Part shown: positions 1 to 8,935 of the stretch, piece after piece
Position numbering within the stretch: the first letter of the stretch is position 1
How the letters are laid out: each line of letters starts with the position of its first letter
Origin: Saprospiraceae bacterium
GTDB lineage: Bacteria > Bacteroidota > Bacteroidia > Chitinophagales > Saprospiraceae
Assembly (NCBI GenBank): GCA_028282725.1
Contig: JANQHF010000014.1
Location: 1 to 40,455 of the forward strand
Length of the DNA: 40,455 bases
Direction of reading: 5' to 3'
Made by a program: the position numbers and the translations under genes
The notes under the pieces: generated by a model
Databases searched by the model: none
What the model was told of the DNA's origin: nothing
What the model saw: only the letters and a program-made list of their open reading frames with translations

Positions 1-614
1 ATAAGTGCTGATTTCTTCACCGCCCCAATGACACTGACTTAAAAGAGTCCTTTTGTGCTCTTATGTGGTGAATCATCCTTTTCGATTACCATATAAGAAC
101 ATATAAATGCCGATTTCTTCACCGCCCCAATGACACTGACTTAAAAGAATCCTTTTGTGCACTTATGTGGTGAATCATCCTTTTCGATTACCATATAAGG
201 GCATATAAATGCCAATTTCTTCACCGCCCCAATGACACTGACTTAAAAGAATCCTTTTGTGCACTTATGTGGTGAATCATCCTTTTCGATTACCATATAA
301 GAACATATAAGAGCTGATTTTCTTCACCGCTCGAATGACACTGATTTAAAAGAATCCTTTTGTGCTCTTATGTGGTGAATCATCCTTTTCGATTACCATA
401 TAAGAGCATATAAGTGCCGATTTTCTTCACCGCTCCAATGACACTGACTTGAAAGAATCCTTTTGTGTACTTAGGTGGTAATCACTCCTATTTCAGAACC
501 ATATAAGAACAGATAAGTGTCGATTTCTTCACCGCCCCAATGACACTGACTTAAAAGAATCCTTTTGTGCACTTATGTGGTGTACCATCTTAGTCTCATA
601 CTATATAAAGGCAT
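1..614. repeat. Six-copy ~102-bp tandem repeat array, hairpin-forming
   Basis: Units start at 1, 103, 205, 307, 410 and 513 (102-103 bp each), and a diverged remnant begins at 615. The array probably continues left of the window. Each unit holds a constant block (TTCTTCACCGCCCCAATGAC) followed by an imperfect inverted repeat. In unit 1, bases 54-74 pair with 84-103 around the loop ATCCTTTTC, giving about 20 pairs with one bulge and G-T wobbles. In unit 4 the distal arm pairs better (GCTCTTAT with ATAAGAGC). In units 5 and 6 the loop and proximal stem have diverged, but the outer CTTA...TAAG-type pairing is partly kept. No open frame runs through the array and no unique spacers separate the units, so it is not CRISPR. 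The function is unknown. Confidence 0.95.
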
Positions 615-654
615 CTAAGTGAAGTTTAGCAACATGCAGCTAATTTAAACGCTC

Positions 655-691
655 AATAAAAATGCCCAATTCCTAGGAGAGGAACCGGGCA
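655..691 (-). terminator. Intrinsic terminator, minus strand
   Basis: Read on the minus strand, TGCCCGGTTCCT and AGGAATTGGGCA pair across a CTCCT loop (12-bp stem with G-T wobbles), followed by TTTTTATT. It lies about 125 bp beyond the stop of the glycosyltransferase gene and is the likely end of the minus-strand cupin/glycosyltransferase transcript. Confidence 0.75.
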
Positions 692-748
692 GTCGTCATC
701 ATGAAAAAGGTATATTCTCTTGTTTAATTCTTTCGCTGACAATGTAAA

Positions 749-775
749 AATTAATTTTGACTGCTCAAATTAATT
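749..775. repeat. AT-rich inverted repeat
   Basis: AATTAATTTTGA and TCAAATTAATT are near-complementary arms around CTGC. The dyad lies between the glycosyltransferase stop and the terminator, in its 3' untranslated region. It could be a protein site or an RNA 3'-end stem. No T-tract follows on either strand. Confidence 0.5.
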
Positions 776-815
776 ATGCAAAAATCTATAATTGTAAAAA
801 TATTATTGCACCAGA

Positions 816-1721
816 CTACAAAATGACATTATTTTTTGCTTTATTAAGCGCTTTGTCGAAATAATATAACTTTATTATATCCAGTAAATAAAGACGATTT
901 GGGCGATTAAACAGGGCATTGGTCAGCAGCTGTTCATAGCGAGATACAAAAAGACGCAAGACTCCGAAAAGACCCATCCTTTTCAGCTTTTTATACACTT
1001 TCACAAGCCTGATGGTCTCGATCTGGTTCGTTCGAATCAGATACGCCAGGTTGTTCATCGCTTGTATTTGATCATGCATGAATTGCTGATTTTTCTTAAG
1101 ACCGCTATGCAAAACGGGGTTGTCAATATGTTGGATCATCACTTGATGTTTCGCCAACTTCTGTCCCAGGGCGAGATCTTCAAAACCATATTCTTTCAAT
1201 TCATCACTGAATGGATATTCCAGGATCATATTTCGTGAAATCAAGAAATTGTTGCTATGAAAAAATTGTGCCGGTCGTTTATTGCGAGCTTCGATTGTAC
1301 GTGCCTCCCTTTTTTGGCCATACACCCAATGCAGCATTTTTGATTTGCTTTTTGGCTTCGTTTTGGAATAAATCGTACCACCTACATATGCTCCTTCTCC
1401 TGACAGGTGTTGCACGTAATTTTTGATATACTTCTTCCCGGTAATTTTACAGTCGCAATCAAGAAATAAAAGCCATTCATATCGCGCCAATCGGGCCAGT
1501 CGATTGCGAATACGTGCTCTTCCTACATTCTCCGACAGTTCGACGTAATTTACGCCAAACAATCCCTCTACCTCCCGATTCTTCAATTGAATTGATCTCT
1601 TGGATTGATCGTCAAGACATATGATTTCAAAGTCGATCCTTGCCTTATGACATTGCGAGGAAAGATCCTTGACAAGATCGGTAATATCGACATTGAATAC
1701 AGGAATCAGGATAGAAAGCAC
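816..1721 (-). CDS. Family 2 glycosyltransferase
   Basis: This 301-residue protein has the GT-A fold layout of family 2 glycosyltransferases. It opens with a hydrophobic strand (LSILIPVFN), has an Asp-Asp pair at 37-38 (ICLDDQS), and a DxD-type metal and nucleotide-sugar site at 88-90 (LDCDC). Residues 66-77 (NVGRARIRNRL) match the family's conserved Asn-x-Gly-x-x-x-x-x-Arg-Asn segment. No transmembrane segments are evident, so it probably acts in the cytoplasm or at the inner face of the membrane, transferring a sugar to a glycan or lipid acceptor. The acceptor and donor cannot be read from sequence. It starts only 5 bp after the cupin gene stop, so the two are probably co-transcribed. It stands outside any recognisable polysaccharide cluster. 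Confidence 0.85.
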   Translation of the reverse strand: MLSILIPVFNVDITDLVKDLSSQCHKARIDFEIICLDDQSKRSIQLKNREVEGLFGVNYVELSENVGRARIRNRLARLARYEWLLFLDCDCKITGKKYIKNYVQHLSGEGAYVGGTIYSKTKPKSKSKMLHWVYGQKREARTIEARNKRPAQFFHSNNFLISRNMILEYPFSDELKEYGFEDLALGQKLAKHQVMIQHIDNPVLHSGLKKNQQFMHDQIQAMNNLAYLIRTNQIETIRLVKVYKKLKRMGLFGVLRLFVSRYEQLLTNALFNRPNRLYLLDIIKLYYFDKALNKAKNNVIL

Positions 1722-1726
1722 GCCGT

Positions 1727-2086
1727 TCAGATCTTGGGATATTCAGAGACAGTTTTCTCATCTTGGACGTCTCCCGTATGTTTGATGGATTTTGGCTCAA
1801 AAAGCATGATCCAGCACTCTTCTTTCGCAACCGGTTTGTGCAAGACCCGTTTAGGCACAACGATCAATTCACCGGGGCGAATCGTTCGAATATCATCTTC
1901 AAAATGGATATCCAGGGATCCTTTGATCACCATAAAAAGTTCATCTTCATCCTTATGATCATGCCAAACAAATTCGCCTTGCACTTTGGCGATTTTAACA
2001 TCCTGGCCATTTAAACTGGCAATGATTCTCGGATGCCATTGATCTGTGAACAAGTCAAATTTTTCTTGAATATTGATGACATTCAT
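1727..2086 (-). CDS. Small cupin-domain protein
   Basis: A single-domain cupin of 119 residues. Cupin motif 1 is at 42-56, with probable metal ligands His42, His44 and Glu49 (HDHKDEDELFMVIKG). Motif 2 lies around 71-85, with PGELIVVPKRVLH supplying the fourth ligand, His83. This set (two His, Glu, His) is complete, so the protein can probably bind a divalent metal. Proteins of this size and shape include mannose-6-phosphate isomerase-like and sensor-type cupins, and the substrate cannot be assigned. It is the first gene of a two-gene minus-strand unit with the glycosyltransferase and is divergent from the propionyl-CoA operon across 135 bp. Confidence 0.85.
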   Translation of the reverse strand: MNVINIQEKFDLFTDQWHPRIIASLNGQDVKIAKVQGEFVWHDHKDEDELFMVIKGSLDIHFEDDIRTIRPGELIVVPKRVLHKPVAKEECWIMLFEPKSIKHTGDVQDEKTVSEYPKI

Positions 2087-2158
2087 GATTCGAATTTGTT
2101 AACAAAATAGAAAGAACCCTTGAATGCTCGTATGACAATTAATACAGGTACATTATTT

Positions 2159-2188
2159 ATTGATCATTCGGGTGCTTTTGTACATTTA
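2159..2188 (+). promoter_or_regulatory. Candidate promoter of the propionyl-CoA operon
   Basis: TACATTTA at 2181-2188 matches the Bacteroidota -7 consensus TAnnTTTG at 7 of 8 positions, and ATTG at 2159-2162 could serve as the -33 element 18 bp upstream. This would give a leader of roughly 25-30 nt before the ATG at 2222. It is a motif match only. Confidence 0.35.
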
Positions 2189-2221
2189 CGGGACACCGAA
2201 ATAAATCATTAATGCTGATAG

Positions 2222-2704
2222 ATGGATCAATACTTCATTAAAATCAATGAACAATTAGAGATCACCACAACTTCTTCCGAAATAGAGGATCAGGATATTA
2301 TTCGGTTGTCCAGGGCCGAATACCATTGTCTGTTCAGTCAAAGATCGTTCAAAGCCGAGATCATTAATATTGATTCCCATTCAAATGAAGTATTACTCAA
2401 TGTGAATGGTCGTCAATATTCTTGTCAGATCAGCAATTCATTGAATCTCCGGATACAAAGCTTGAATGGAAATAGCAAAAGACGCAAACAACAAGGGCAA
2501 TTAGTAGCATCAATGCCAGGGATGGTGTTGTCGATATTGGTGGAAGAAGGACAAAGAGTGTCCAAGGGAGATCCCCTGATCATATTGGAGGCTATGAAAA
2601 TGGAGAATGTACTTAAGGCCGGTGTATCAGGGATCGTGAGCAAAATCAACTGTGATAATAACAGCCCGGTAGACAAGGGTCAACTCTTAATTGAATTATC
2701 ATGA
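2222..2704 (+). CDS. Biotin carboxyl carrier protein of propionyl-CoA carboxylase
   Basis: A 160-residue carrier subunit. The C-terminal 70 residues form a biotinyl/lipoyl domain with the canonical EAMKMEN motif, and Lys126 is the predicted biotinylated residue. The N-terminal half (about 1-80) is poorly conserved and resembles the beta-rich linker domain found ahead of the carrier domain in free-standing carrier subunits of acyl-CoA carboxylases. The carrier moves carboxybiotin between the biotin carboxylase (3720-5186) and the carboxyltransferase (7308-8849). Its stop overlaps the next start by 4 bp (ATGA at 2701-2704), so the genes are translationally coupled. Placement with mutase genes points to propionyl-CoA rather than acetyl-CoA as the substrate. 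Confidence 0.9.
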   Translation: MDQYFIKINEQLEITTTSSEIEDQDIIRLSRAEYHCLFSQRSFKAEIINIDSHSNEVLLNVNGRQYSCQISNSLNLRIQSLNGNSKRRKQQGQLVASMPGMVLSILVEEGQRVSKGDPLIILEAMKMENVLKAGVSGIVSKINCDNNSPVDKGQLLIELS

Positions 2705-3717
2705 ATCTCTCAGCCTCTTTTGAGCCTCAAACCAAAGAACAATGGTTGCAAAAAGTTCAACGAGATCTGGGAGAACGTGATTTGGCAGACCTTGATTTTG
2801 AATTATTCGGAGGGCGAAGGGTCAGTCCGTTCTATCATTTGGAAGATAGACATAGCGATGTCAACCTTCCATTTCCAATATCTCAATCACTTGCCTTTCA
2901 AAGGAGCATCCACAATGAAAGAGAAGATAACGGAATCATTCTGCAAGAATTGATTGGTGGTGCAAGAGCATTGTATTTGAGAGAAAGTGACAAAAAGAGC
3001 ATCGATTGGCCAACATTGCTTGACGGAGTACTGGTCGGCCTCATAGACTTGTATGTTGAAATCGAATCATCTCCGGTTCTGAATGAATTCCAGTATTTTA
3101 TAAAAAGGCGATACAGCAATAAAGAACAGGCAAATATTCATCTGATCAACCGCTCGGAATCAGATCAGATCGTGGAAGAAGAAACAATGATAATAGGTCG
3201 GATCGGTTCGGATACCGAGCGGGATTTATTGGATCTATTGGTCAATGGACACTCCTGCATAGCAAATGGTCAGAGCGGACAAGTCCTGTGCTTTGTTCAA
3301 TTTGACAACCAATACTTTGCAAACATCATAAAGGCAAGGGCCGTACGAATGCTCTGGTCGAACTTATGCATAGCCATGGACGCAGATCAGGACAAAGATC
3401 AATTTCGCATAATTGGGGCAGTGGATGCAAATGCACTTACAAAGGACAAAAATGATAATATGATTCGACTGACACAGATGACCGCATCGATGCTAACCTC
3501 AGGAATGGATTTCATATTTATTCCTCATGCCGACATTACGGTCGATCCAAAGGGGAGTGAAGTGAGCCGGCAGTTATCCCGAAACATCTTTCATATGCTG
3601 ACCATGGAATCTCATGTCGATCATGTTTCGGACCCGTCGGCAGGTTCATATTTTTTTGACTACCAGACAACTGCTTTGGGCCAAAGCACGTGGGAAAAAT
3701 TTATAGGACGGGATTAA
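2701..3717 (+). CDS. mutA: Methylmalonyl-CoA mutase small subunit, unusually short
   Basis: A 338-residue relative of the catalytically inactive small subunit of heterodimeric methylmalonyl-CoA mutase. The C-terminal part resembles the end of the mutase TIM barrel: a segment near 214-226 (KARAVRMLWSNLC) parallels the large subunit's [11 protein letters not shown], and DPSAGSYFFDY near 310 parallels its [11 protein letters not shown]. Known small subunits are usually about 450-640 residues and carry a degenerate B12-type domain. This one stops just after the barrel and has no such domain. The N-terminal barrel half also looks compressed. It overlaps the carrier gene by 4 bp and ends 2 bp before the biotin carboxylase start. 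A structural role supporting the large subunit is likely. I see no frameshift, and the reading frame is clean. Confidence 0.8.
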   Translation: MNLSASFEPQTKEQWLQKVQRDLGERDLADLDFELFGGRRVSPFYHLEDRHSDVNLPFPISQSLAFQRSIHNEREDNGIILQELIGGARALYLRESDKKSIDWPTLLDGVLVGLIDLYVEIESSPVLNEFQYFIKRRYSNKEQANIHLINRSESDQIVEEETMIIGRIGSDTERDLLDLLVNGHSCIANGQSGQVLCFVQFDNQYFANIIKARAVRMLWSNLCIAMDADQDKDQFRIIGAVDANALTKDKNDNMIRLTQMTASMLTSGMDFIFIPHADITVDPKGSEVSRQLSRNIFHMLTMESHVDHVSDPSAGSYFFDYQTTALGQSTWEKFIGRD

Positions 3718-3719
3718 TC

Positions 3720-5186
3720 ATGAAGAAGATATTAGTAGCCAATAGGGGAGAGATTGCCGTTCGGGTGCTCAGATCTGCCATGGATATGGGAATCCGGACC
3801 GTGGCTATTTATTCAGATGCCGACCGTGCTGCACCCCACGTCGTTCTGGCAGACCAGGCCGTCCATATTGGTGCATCACCGGCTTCTTCTTCGTACCTGG
3901 ACATCGAGAAGATCATTCGTGCAGCTAAAGAAACCGGAGTCGATGGAATTCATCCGGGATATGGCTTTCTAAGTGAAAATGCTGAGTTTGCCAGACGATG
4001 TGAGCAAGAAGGAATCACATTTATCGGTCCGAGTGCCGAATCAATTGAAATTATGGGTAGCAAATTGGCAGCGAAAGCAGCCGTGGGAGCCTATGATATT
4101 CCCATGGTACCAGGCATTGACCGGGCTATTTCAGATGTTAAAGAAGCACAAGTCATTGCCAAAAAAATCGGGTTTCCCATTCTTATAAAAGCCTCTGCCG
4201 GAGGAGGAGGAAAAGGAATGCGTCTCGTGGAGACTGCTGATCAGTTGGAGGAACAAATGGAACGCGCCATTAGTGAAGCCCAGTCATCATTTGGTGACGG
4301 CTCTGTATTTATCGAGAAATTCGTTATGGCCCCCAGGCACATCGAGATACAGGTTTTGGCAGATCAGTATGGGAATACCATACACTTATTTGAAAGAGAA
4401 TGCAGCATTCAAAGGAGACATCAAAAGGTGATAGAAGAAGCCCCGTCTTCAATACTTTCACCCGAAATGAGAGATGCCATGGGAAAAGCAGCAATTGGAG
4501 TTGCCCGATCCTGCAACTACACCGGTGCCGGAACCGTCGAATTCCTTGTTGACGGAGATCTCAATTTCTACTTCCTGGAAATGAATACCCGACTCCAGGT
4601 AGAGCACCCTGTCACGGAAATGATCACCGGTGTCGACCTTGTTGAACAGCAGATCCGTATTGCCCGGGGGGAGGTCTTGTCGATTGCCCAGGATGACCTC
4701 ATTATAAACGGCCATAGCCTGGAACTCAGAGTTTATGCTGAAGATCCTCACAATGAATTCTTGCCAAGTATAGGTACGTTGACGACATATACACCTCCTT
4801 CGGGCAATGGGATCCGGGTAGATGATGGGTACCGGGAAGGAATGGAAATACCGATCTTTTATGACCCGATGATCGCTAAACTAGTCGTACATGGCTCTTC
4901 GAGAAATGCCGCCATTGACTTGATGAATGAAGCGATTGATCAGTACGCTATTGATGGGATACAAACCACTCTGTCGTTTGGAAAATTTGCATTTAATCAT
5001 GAAGCGTTTATCTCCGGAAAATTTGACACTCACTTCATCCCCAGGTATTTTCAACGATCCGGGGAAGAAGTGAACGATGAAGAAAGGGTGGCGGCTTTGA
5101 TGGCATTGCGTGCATGGATGGACCACAATCAATTGCTGACCGTACCGAATGTCAGGGAGTCCAATTGGTTGAAAAGAGAAGAATGA
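3720..5186 (+). CDS. accC: Biotin carboxylase subunit of propionyl-CoA carboxylase
   Basis: A 488-residue ATP-grasp biotin carboxylase that carboxylates the biotin carrier using ATP and bicarbonate. Visible landmarks are the N-terminal [15 protein letters not shown], the glycine-rich ATP loop [11 protein letters not shown], the segment [19 protein letters not shown], and the catalytic stretch [14 protein letters not shown]. The start at 3720 ([11 protein letters not shown]) was chosen because it matches the family N-terminus and leaves 2 bp after mutA; an in-frame start at 3690 would add ten residues overlapping mutA. There is no fused carrier domain, which fits the separate carrier gene at 2222. 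Its TGA overlaps the next ATG (5183-5186). The sequence alone does not separate acetyl- from propionyl-specific carboxylases, so the substrate is inferred from the operon. Confidence 0.92.
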   Translation: MKKILVANRGEIAVRVLRSAMDMGIRTVAIYSDADRAAPHVVLADQAVHIGASPASSSYLDIEKIIRAAKETGVDGIHPGYGFLSENAEFARRCEQEGITFIGPSAESIEIMGSKLAAKAAVGAYDIPMVPGIDRAISDVKEAQVIAKKIGFPILIKASAGGGGKGMRLVETADQLEEQMERAISEAQSSFGDGSVFIEKFVMAPRHIEIQVLADQYGNTIHLFERECSIQRRHQKVIEEAPSSILSPEMRDAMGKAAIGVARSCNYTGAGTVEFLVDGDLNFYFLEMNTRLQVEHPVTEMITGVDLVEQQIRIARGEVLSIAQDDLIINGHSLELRVYAEDPHNEFLPSIGTLTTYTPPSGNGIRVDDGYREGMEIPIFYDPMIAKLVVHGSSRNAAIDLMNEAIDQYAIDGIQTTLSFGKFAFNHEAFISGKFDTHFIPRYFQRSGEEVNDEERVAALMALRAWMDHNQLLTVPNVRESNWLKREE

Positions 5187-7306
5187 AGAATCTGAAAGAA
5201 CATATCTTTCAAACTGCATTTCCAATCAAAGAGGAAAAGAAGGATCTATTGACATCAGAAGGGATCGTGCTTAAGAAAAGGTACCATTTATCTGATGCCC
5301 GGGATATTGATCATTTAAATTTTGTCGCAGGAATTCCGCCCTTTTTAAGAGGACCTTACAGTTCAATGTATGCTGTGCGACCCTGGACGATCCGTCAATA
5401 TGCCGGATTTTCGACAGCAAAAGAAAGCAATGCCTTTTACAGACGGAATCTTGCACAGGGACAAAAAGGACTTTCGGTTGCATTTGACCTCGCTACTCAC
5501 AGGGGATATGACAGTGATCATCCAAGAGTAGCAGGAGATGTGGGAATGGCTGGTGTGGCCATTGATACCGTGGAGGATATGAAAATACTTTTTGATCAGA
5601 TCCCTCTTGAACAAATGTCTGTTTCGATGACGATGAACGGAGCCGTAATCCCAATCATGGCATTCTACATCGTTGCAGCGGAAGAACAAGGTGTCCCACC
5701 CATTGCTTTGAAAGGTACGATCCAGAATGATATCCTGAAGGAGTTTATGGTGCGCAATACCTACATCTATCCTCCCGGGGCATCACTTCGAATCATCGGG
5801 GACATCTTCGAATATACTGCTTCCCATATGCCGAAGTTTAATAGTATCAGTGTCAGTGGATATCATATGCATGAAGCAGGTGCTCCGGCTCATATGGAAG
5901 TTGCCTATACGATAGCCAATGGCCTGGAATACATTCGTACCGGGCTGAATGCGGGATTGGCTATCGATGATTTTGCTCCCCGGATCTCATTCTTTTGGGG
6001 CATAGGCATGAATCATTTTATGGAGATCGCAAAATTGCGCGCAGCGAGACTTCTCTGGGCAAAAGTGGTTAAGGACTTCCATCCGGATAAACCAAAATCG
6101 ATGGCGCTAAGAACGCATAGTCAGACTTCGGGGTGGAGTCTCACGGCACAGGATCCATTTAACAATATTGCCAGGACCTGTATAGAGGCAATGTCTGCGG
6201 TACTAGGGGGCACACAGTCTTTGCACACCAATTCCCTGGATGAAGCGATTGCTCTGCCGACGGACTTTTCCGCAAAGATTGCGAGAGATACACAAAAATA
6301 TTTGCTGCATGAGACCGGGATCACTCATATAGTTGATCCATGGGCAGGTTCCTACTACATCGAATTTCTGACCGATCAATTGGTTCAAAAGGCCTGGCAA
6401 TTGATCCGTGAGGTGGAAGAACTTGGTGGCATGGCCAAAGCCATCGTGGCCGGTATTCCAAAAATGCGAATCGAAGAGGCGGCCGCAAAGAAACAGGCCA
6501 GAATTGATTCAGGGGCAGATCCTATCGTTGGAGTCAATGCATTTCGTTCTGACACTGAGCAAGATCTGGAAGTATTACAACTCGACAATACTGAGGTGCG
6601 CCGACAACAGGTAGAACGCCTCAAAGGGGTAAAATCACAGCGGGATCAGGCTTTAGTCGAGAAGTCATTGAGTACCATCGCGGCCGCTGCTCAAAATGAT
6701 CGGTTAAATTTGCTTGAAAAGGCAGTCATTGCAGCCCGGCATCGGGCGACATTAGGAGAAATATCAGATGCTATGGAGGAAGTATTTGGCAGGTATCAGG
6801 CGAGTACCCGGACCATTCAGGGTATTTACAAACATGAAATCGCAATGGATGCAGATTTCAAAAAGGCTTGTGCCCTTGCTGATCAATTTGCCGAAAATGT
6901 AGGAAGAAGACCACGGATCATGATTGCAAAACTTGGACAGGACGGACACGATCGCGGTGCAAAGGTCATTGCGACAAGTTTTGCCGATATTGGATTTGAC
7001 GTAGATATAGGTCCGTTGTTTCAAACCCCTCGGGAAGCTGCTCGCGAGGCCGCCATAAATGATGTTCACATCCTTGGAATTTCGTCTTTGGCAGCCGGTC
7101 ACCGATCCCTGGTACCGGAGACAATACATGAACTCGGAAAGATCGGAAGAAGTGATATCATGGTGATTGTTGGAGGTGTCATACCTAAGCAGGACTACGA
7201 ACAATTATTTGAGTCTGGTGTGGCGGCGATATTCGGACCGGGTACAGTGATCGCCAGTGCTGCCATTGATATCCTTGAACTAATGATGGGCTATTACAAA
7301 AGATAA
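5183..7306 (+). CDS. mutB: Methylmalonyl-CoA mutase large (catalytic) subunit
   Basis: A 707-residue adenosylcobalamin enzyme interconverting (R)-methylmalonyl-CoA and succinyl-CoA. The N-terminal TIM barrel carries [17 protein letters not shown], which includes the substrate-binding Tyr region, and [10 protein letters not shown] with the catalytic His region. The C-terminal cobalamin domain has the DxHxxG motif ([11 protein letters not shown], about residues 584-594), giving the His that ligates cobalt, followed by IVGGVIP. The length is typical of the family. The start at 5183 gives the 4-bp ATGA overlap with the biotin carboxylase stop; an upstream in-frame ATG at 5114 would overlap that gene by over 70 bp and adds unrelated sequence. 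It ends 1 bp before the carboxyltransferase start. Confidence 0.96.
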   Translation: MKNLKEHIFQTAFPIKEEKKDLLTSEGIVLKKRYHLSDARDIDHLNFVAGIPPFLRGPYSSMYAVRPWTIRQYAGFSTAKESNAFYRRNLAQGQKGLSVAFDLATHRGYDSDHPRVAGDVGMAGVAIDTVEDMKILFDQIPLEQMSVSMTMNGAVIPIMAFYIVAAEEQGVPPIALKGTIQNDILKEFMVRNTYIYPPGASLRIIGDIFEYTASHMPKFNSISVSGYHMHEAGAPAHMEVAYTIANGLEYIRTGLNAGLAIDDFAPRISFFWGIGMNHFMEIAKLRAARLLWAKVVKDFHPDKPKSMALRTHSQTSGWSLTAQDPFNNIARTCIEAMSAVLGGTQSLHTNSLDEAIALPTDFSAKIARDTQKYLLHETGITHIVDPWAGSYYIEFLTDQLVQKAWQLIREVEELGGMAKAIVAGIPKMRIEEAAAKKQARIDSGADPIVGVNAFRSDTEQDLEVLQLDNTEVRRQQVERLKGVKSQRDQALVEKSLSTIAAAAQNDRLNLLEKAVIAARHRATLGEISDAMEEVFGRYQASTRTIQGIYKHEIAMDADFKKACALADQFAENVGRRPRIMIAKLGQDGHDRGAKVIATSFADIGFDVDIGPLFQTPREAAREAAINDVHILGISSLAAGHRSLVPETIHELGKIGRSDIMVIVGGVIPKQDYEQLFESGVAAIFGPGTVIASAAIDILELMMGYYKR

Positions 7307-7307
7307 T

Positions 7308-8849
7308 ATGAAAGACAAGCAGAACATTCTACGTGAAAAATTAATAGCCTCTCGACTCGGTGGTGGTCAAAAGAGAATTGACCGTCAACATGAAGGAGGC
7401 AAATTAACTGCCAGGGAGAGAATCCATGTATTGCTTGATCCAAATTCCTTTGAAGAGATCGGAGCCCTTGTCACCCATAGAACCAAAGATTTTGGCATGG
7501 GCAATCAATTGATCTATGGAGATGGAGTGGTAACCGGATATGGGACAATTGAAGGACGACCCGTATACGTCTTTGCACAGGACTTTACTGTCTTTGGAGG
7601 TTCTTTGTCGGAAACCCATGCTGAAAAGATTTGCAAGATCATGGATCTTGCCGCAAAGGTAGGAGCACCGCTGATAGGACTTAATGATTCCGGTGGGGCA
7701 AGGATACAGGAAGGAGTGCGATCTTTAGGCGGATATGCAGACATCTTTTACAGGAATGTAAAATTCTCCGGTGTAATCCCGCAGATTTCAGCCATCATGG
7801 GTCCCTGTGCCGGGGGAGCTGTCTATTCACCTGCTATGACTGATTTCACGATCATGGTCGAAGGTTCTAGCTATATGTTTGTTACCGGGCCCAATGTGGT
7901 TAAGACCGTGACCAACGAAGAAGTGACTTTTGAAGAATTGGGTGGGGCACATACACATGCCTCTAAGTCCGGTGTCACTCACCTCACCGCCGGTGATGAC
8001 CTTGAGTGCCTGGCTCAAATCAGACAGCTCGTGTCATTTATCCCCCAGAACTGTGAAGAAAAAACTCCTCAATTGCCTTTCGATCTCCAGGAAGAATTCA
8101 GAGATCAACTGGAAAATATCATTCCCGACTCTGCCCACCAGCCTTATGATATGAAAGAGGTGATCCAGGGTGTATTGGATAAAGAGACGTTTATGGAATT
8201 ACATGAGGAATATGCAGAGAATATCATTGTAGGCTTTGGACGCCTGGCTGGTAAAAGTGTAGGCATCGTAGCTAATCAACCCATGAGTCTTGCAGGTGTC
8301 CTGGACGTGAATAGTGCCAAAAAGGGAGCGAGATTTGTGCGCTTTTGCGATTGCTTTAATGTCTCTCTACTGGTCTTTGTAGATGTCCCCGGTTTTCTTC
8401 CCGGTACGGATCAGGAATGGAATGGCATTATTGTGCATGGAGCCAAACTCTTGTATGCCTTCAGCGAAGCGACCGTCCCACGGGTCACAGTGATTACAAG
8501 GAAGGCATACGGCGGGGCTTACGATGTAATGAATTCCAAACATATTGGAGCGGATTTTAATTTTGCCTGGCCTTCTGCGGAAATTGCCGTTATGGGAGCG
8601 AAGGGAGCAAGTGAGATCATATTCAAAAAAGAAATAAAGGAGGCAGATGACCCGGAAGCAAAATTGGCACAGAAAGAAGCAGAATACGCCGAAAAATTCG
8701 CTAATCCTTACAGCGCGGCTGAACGGGGCTTCATAGATGAAGTCATATTTCCAAGGGAAACGCGTCGAAAATTGATACGAGCTTTTTCGGTCCTGGAAAA
8801 CAAAGTCGATCGACTACCACGTAAAAAACACGGCAACATTCCATTGTAG
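7308..8849 (+). CDS. pccB: Propionyl-CoA carboxylase carboxyltransferase subunit
   Basis: A 513-residue acyl-CoA carboxyltransferase with two crotonase-like halves. It moves the carboxyl group from carboxybiotin to the acyl-CoA. The N-terminal half has [18 protein letters not shown] and [18 protein letters not shown]. The C-terminal half has [26 protein letters not shown] (23-residue region near 363-388) and [18 protein letters not shown]; the paired Gly-rich loops form the oxyanion holes. The architecture and length match propionyl-CoA carboxylase beta and methylmalonyl-CoA decarboxylase alpha subunits. Linkage to a biotin carboxylase and mutase favours propionyl-CoA carboxylation over sodium-pump decarboxylation, because no membrane decarboxylase subunits are present. 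It is the last gene of the operon. No clear terminator follows before 8936. Confidence 0.93.
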   Translation: MKDKQNILREKLIASRLGGGQKRIDRQHEGGKLTARERIHVLLDPNSFEEIGALVTHRTKDFGMGNQLIYGDGVVTGYGTIEGRPVYVFAQDFTVFGGSLSETHAEKICKIMDLAAKVGAPLIGLNDSGGARIQEGVRSLGGYADIFYRNVKFSGVIPQISAIMGPCAGGAVYSPAMTDFTIMVEGSSYMFVTGPNVVKTVTNEEVTFEELGGAHTHASKSGVTHLTAGDDLECLAQIRQLVSFIPQNCEEKTPQLPFDLQEEFRDQLENIIPDSAHQPYDMKEVIQGVLDKETFMELHEEYAENIIVGFGRLAGKSVGIVANQPMSLAGVLDVNSAKKGARFVRFCDCFNVSLLVFVDVPGFLPGTDQEWNGIIVHGAKLLYAFSEATVPRVTVITRKAYGGAYDVMNSKHIGADFNFAWPSAEIAVMGAKGASEIIFKKEIKEADDPEAKLAQKEAEYAEKFANPYSAAERGFIDEVIFPRETRRKLIRAFSVLENKVDRLPRKKHGNIPL

Positions 8850-8907
8850 TTTTTGACAAGTCGCGAAAATGCAAGAGGATGCAAACTATTCACCTTTGCA
8901 ATTGAGT

Positions 8908-8915
8908 TACATTTG
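8908..8915 (+). promoter_or_regulatory. -7 box upstream of the metallopeptidase gene
   Basis: TACATTTG is a perfect match to the Bacteroidota -7 consensus TAnnTTTG. No convincing -33 TTTG lies at the usual distance. Its last base is the G of an alternative GTG start at 8915, so if the box is used, translation must begin downstream, which supports the ATG at 8936. Confidence 0.45.
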
Positions 8916-8935
8916 TGATCAAAAGTTTGTTTGGC

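Noticed and set aside
1-614. Repeat array as CRISPR
   Set aside because: Units are ~102 bp, nearly identical throughout and directly adjacent, with no unique spacers and no cas genes.
5114-5182. Upstream ATG for the mutase large subunit
   Set aside because: It would overlap the biotin carboxylase gene by 73 bp and add non-family sequence; the ATG at 5183 gives a standard 4-bp coupling overlap.
7308-8849. Methylmalonyl-CoA decarboxylase alpha subunit as an alternative call
   Set aside because: No membrane-bound decarboxylase subunits are present, whereas a biotin carboxylase gene is in the same operon, which favours propionyl-CoA carboxylase.
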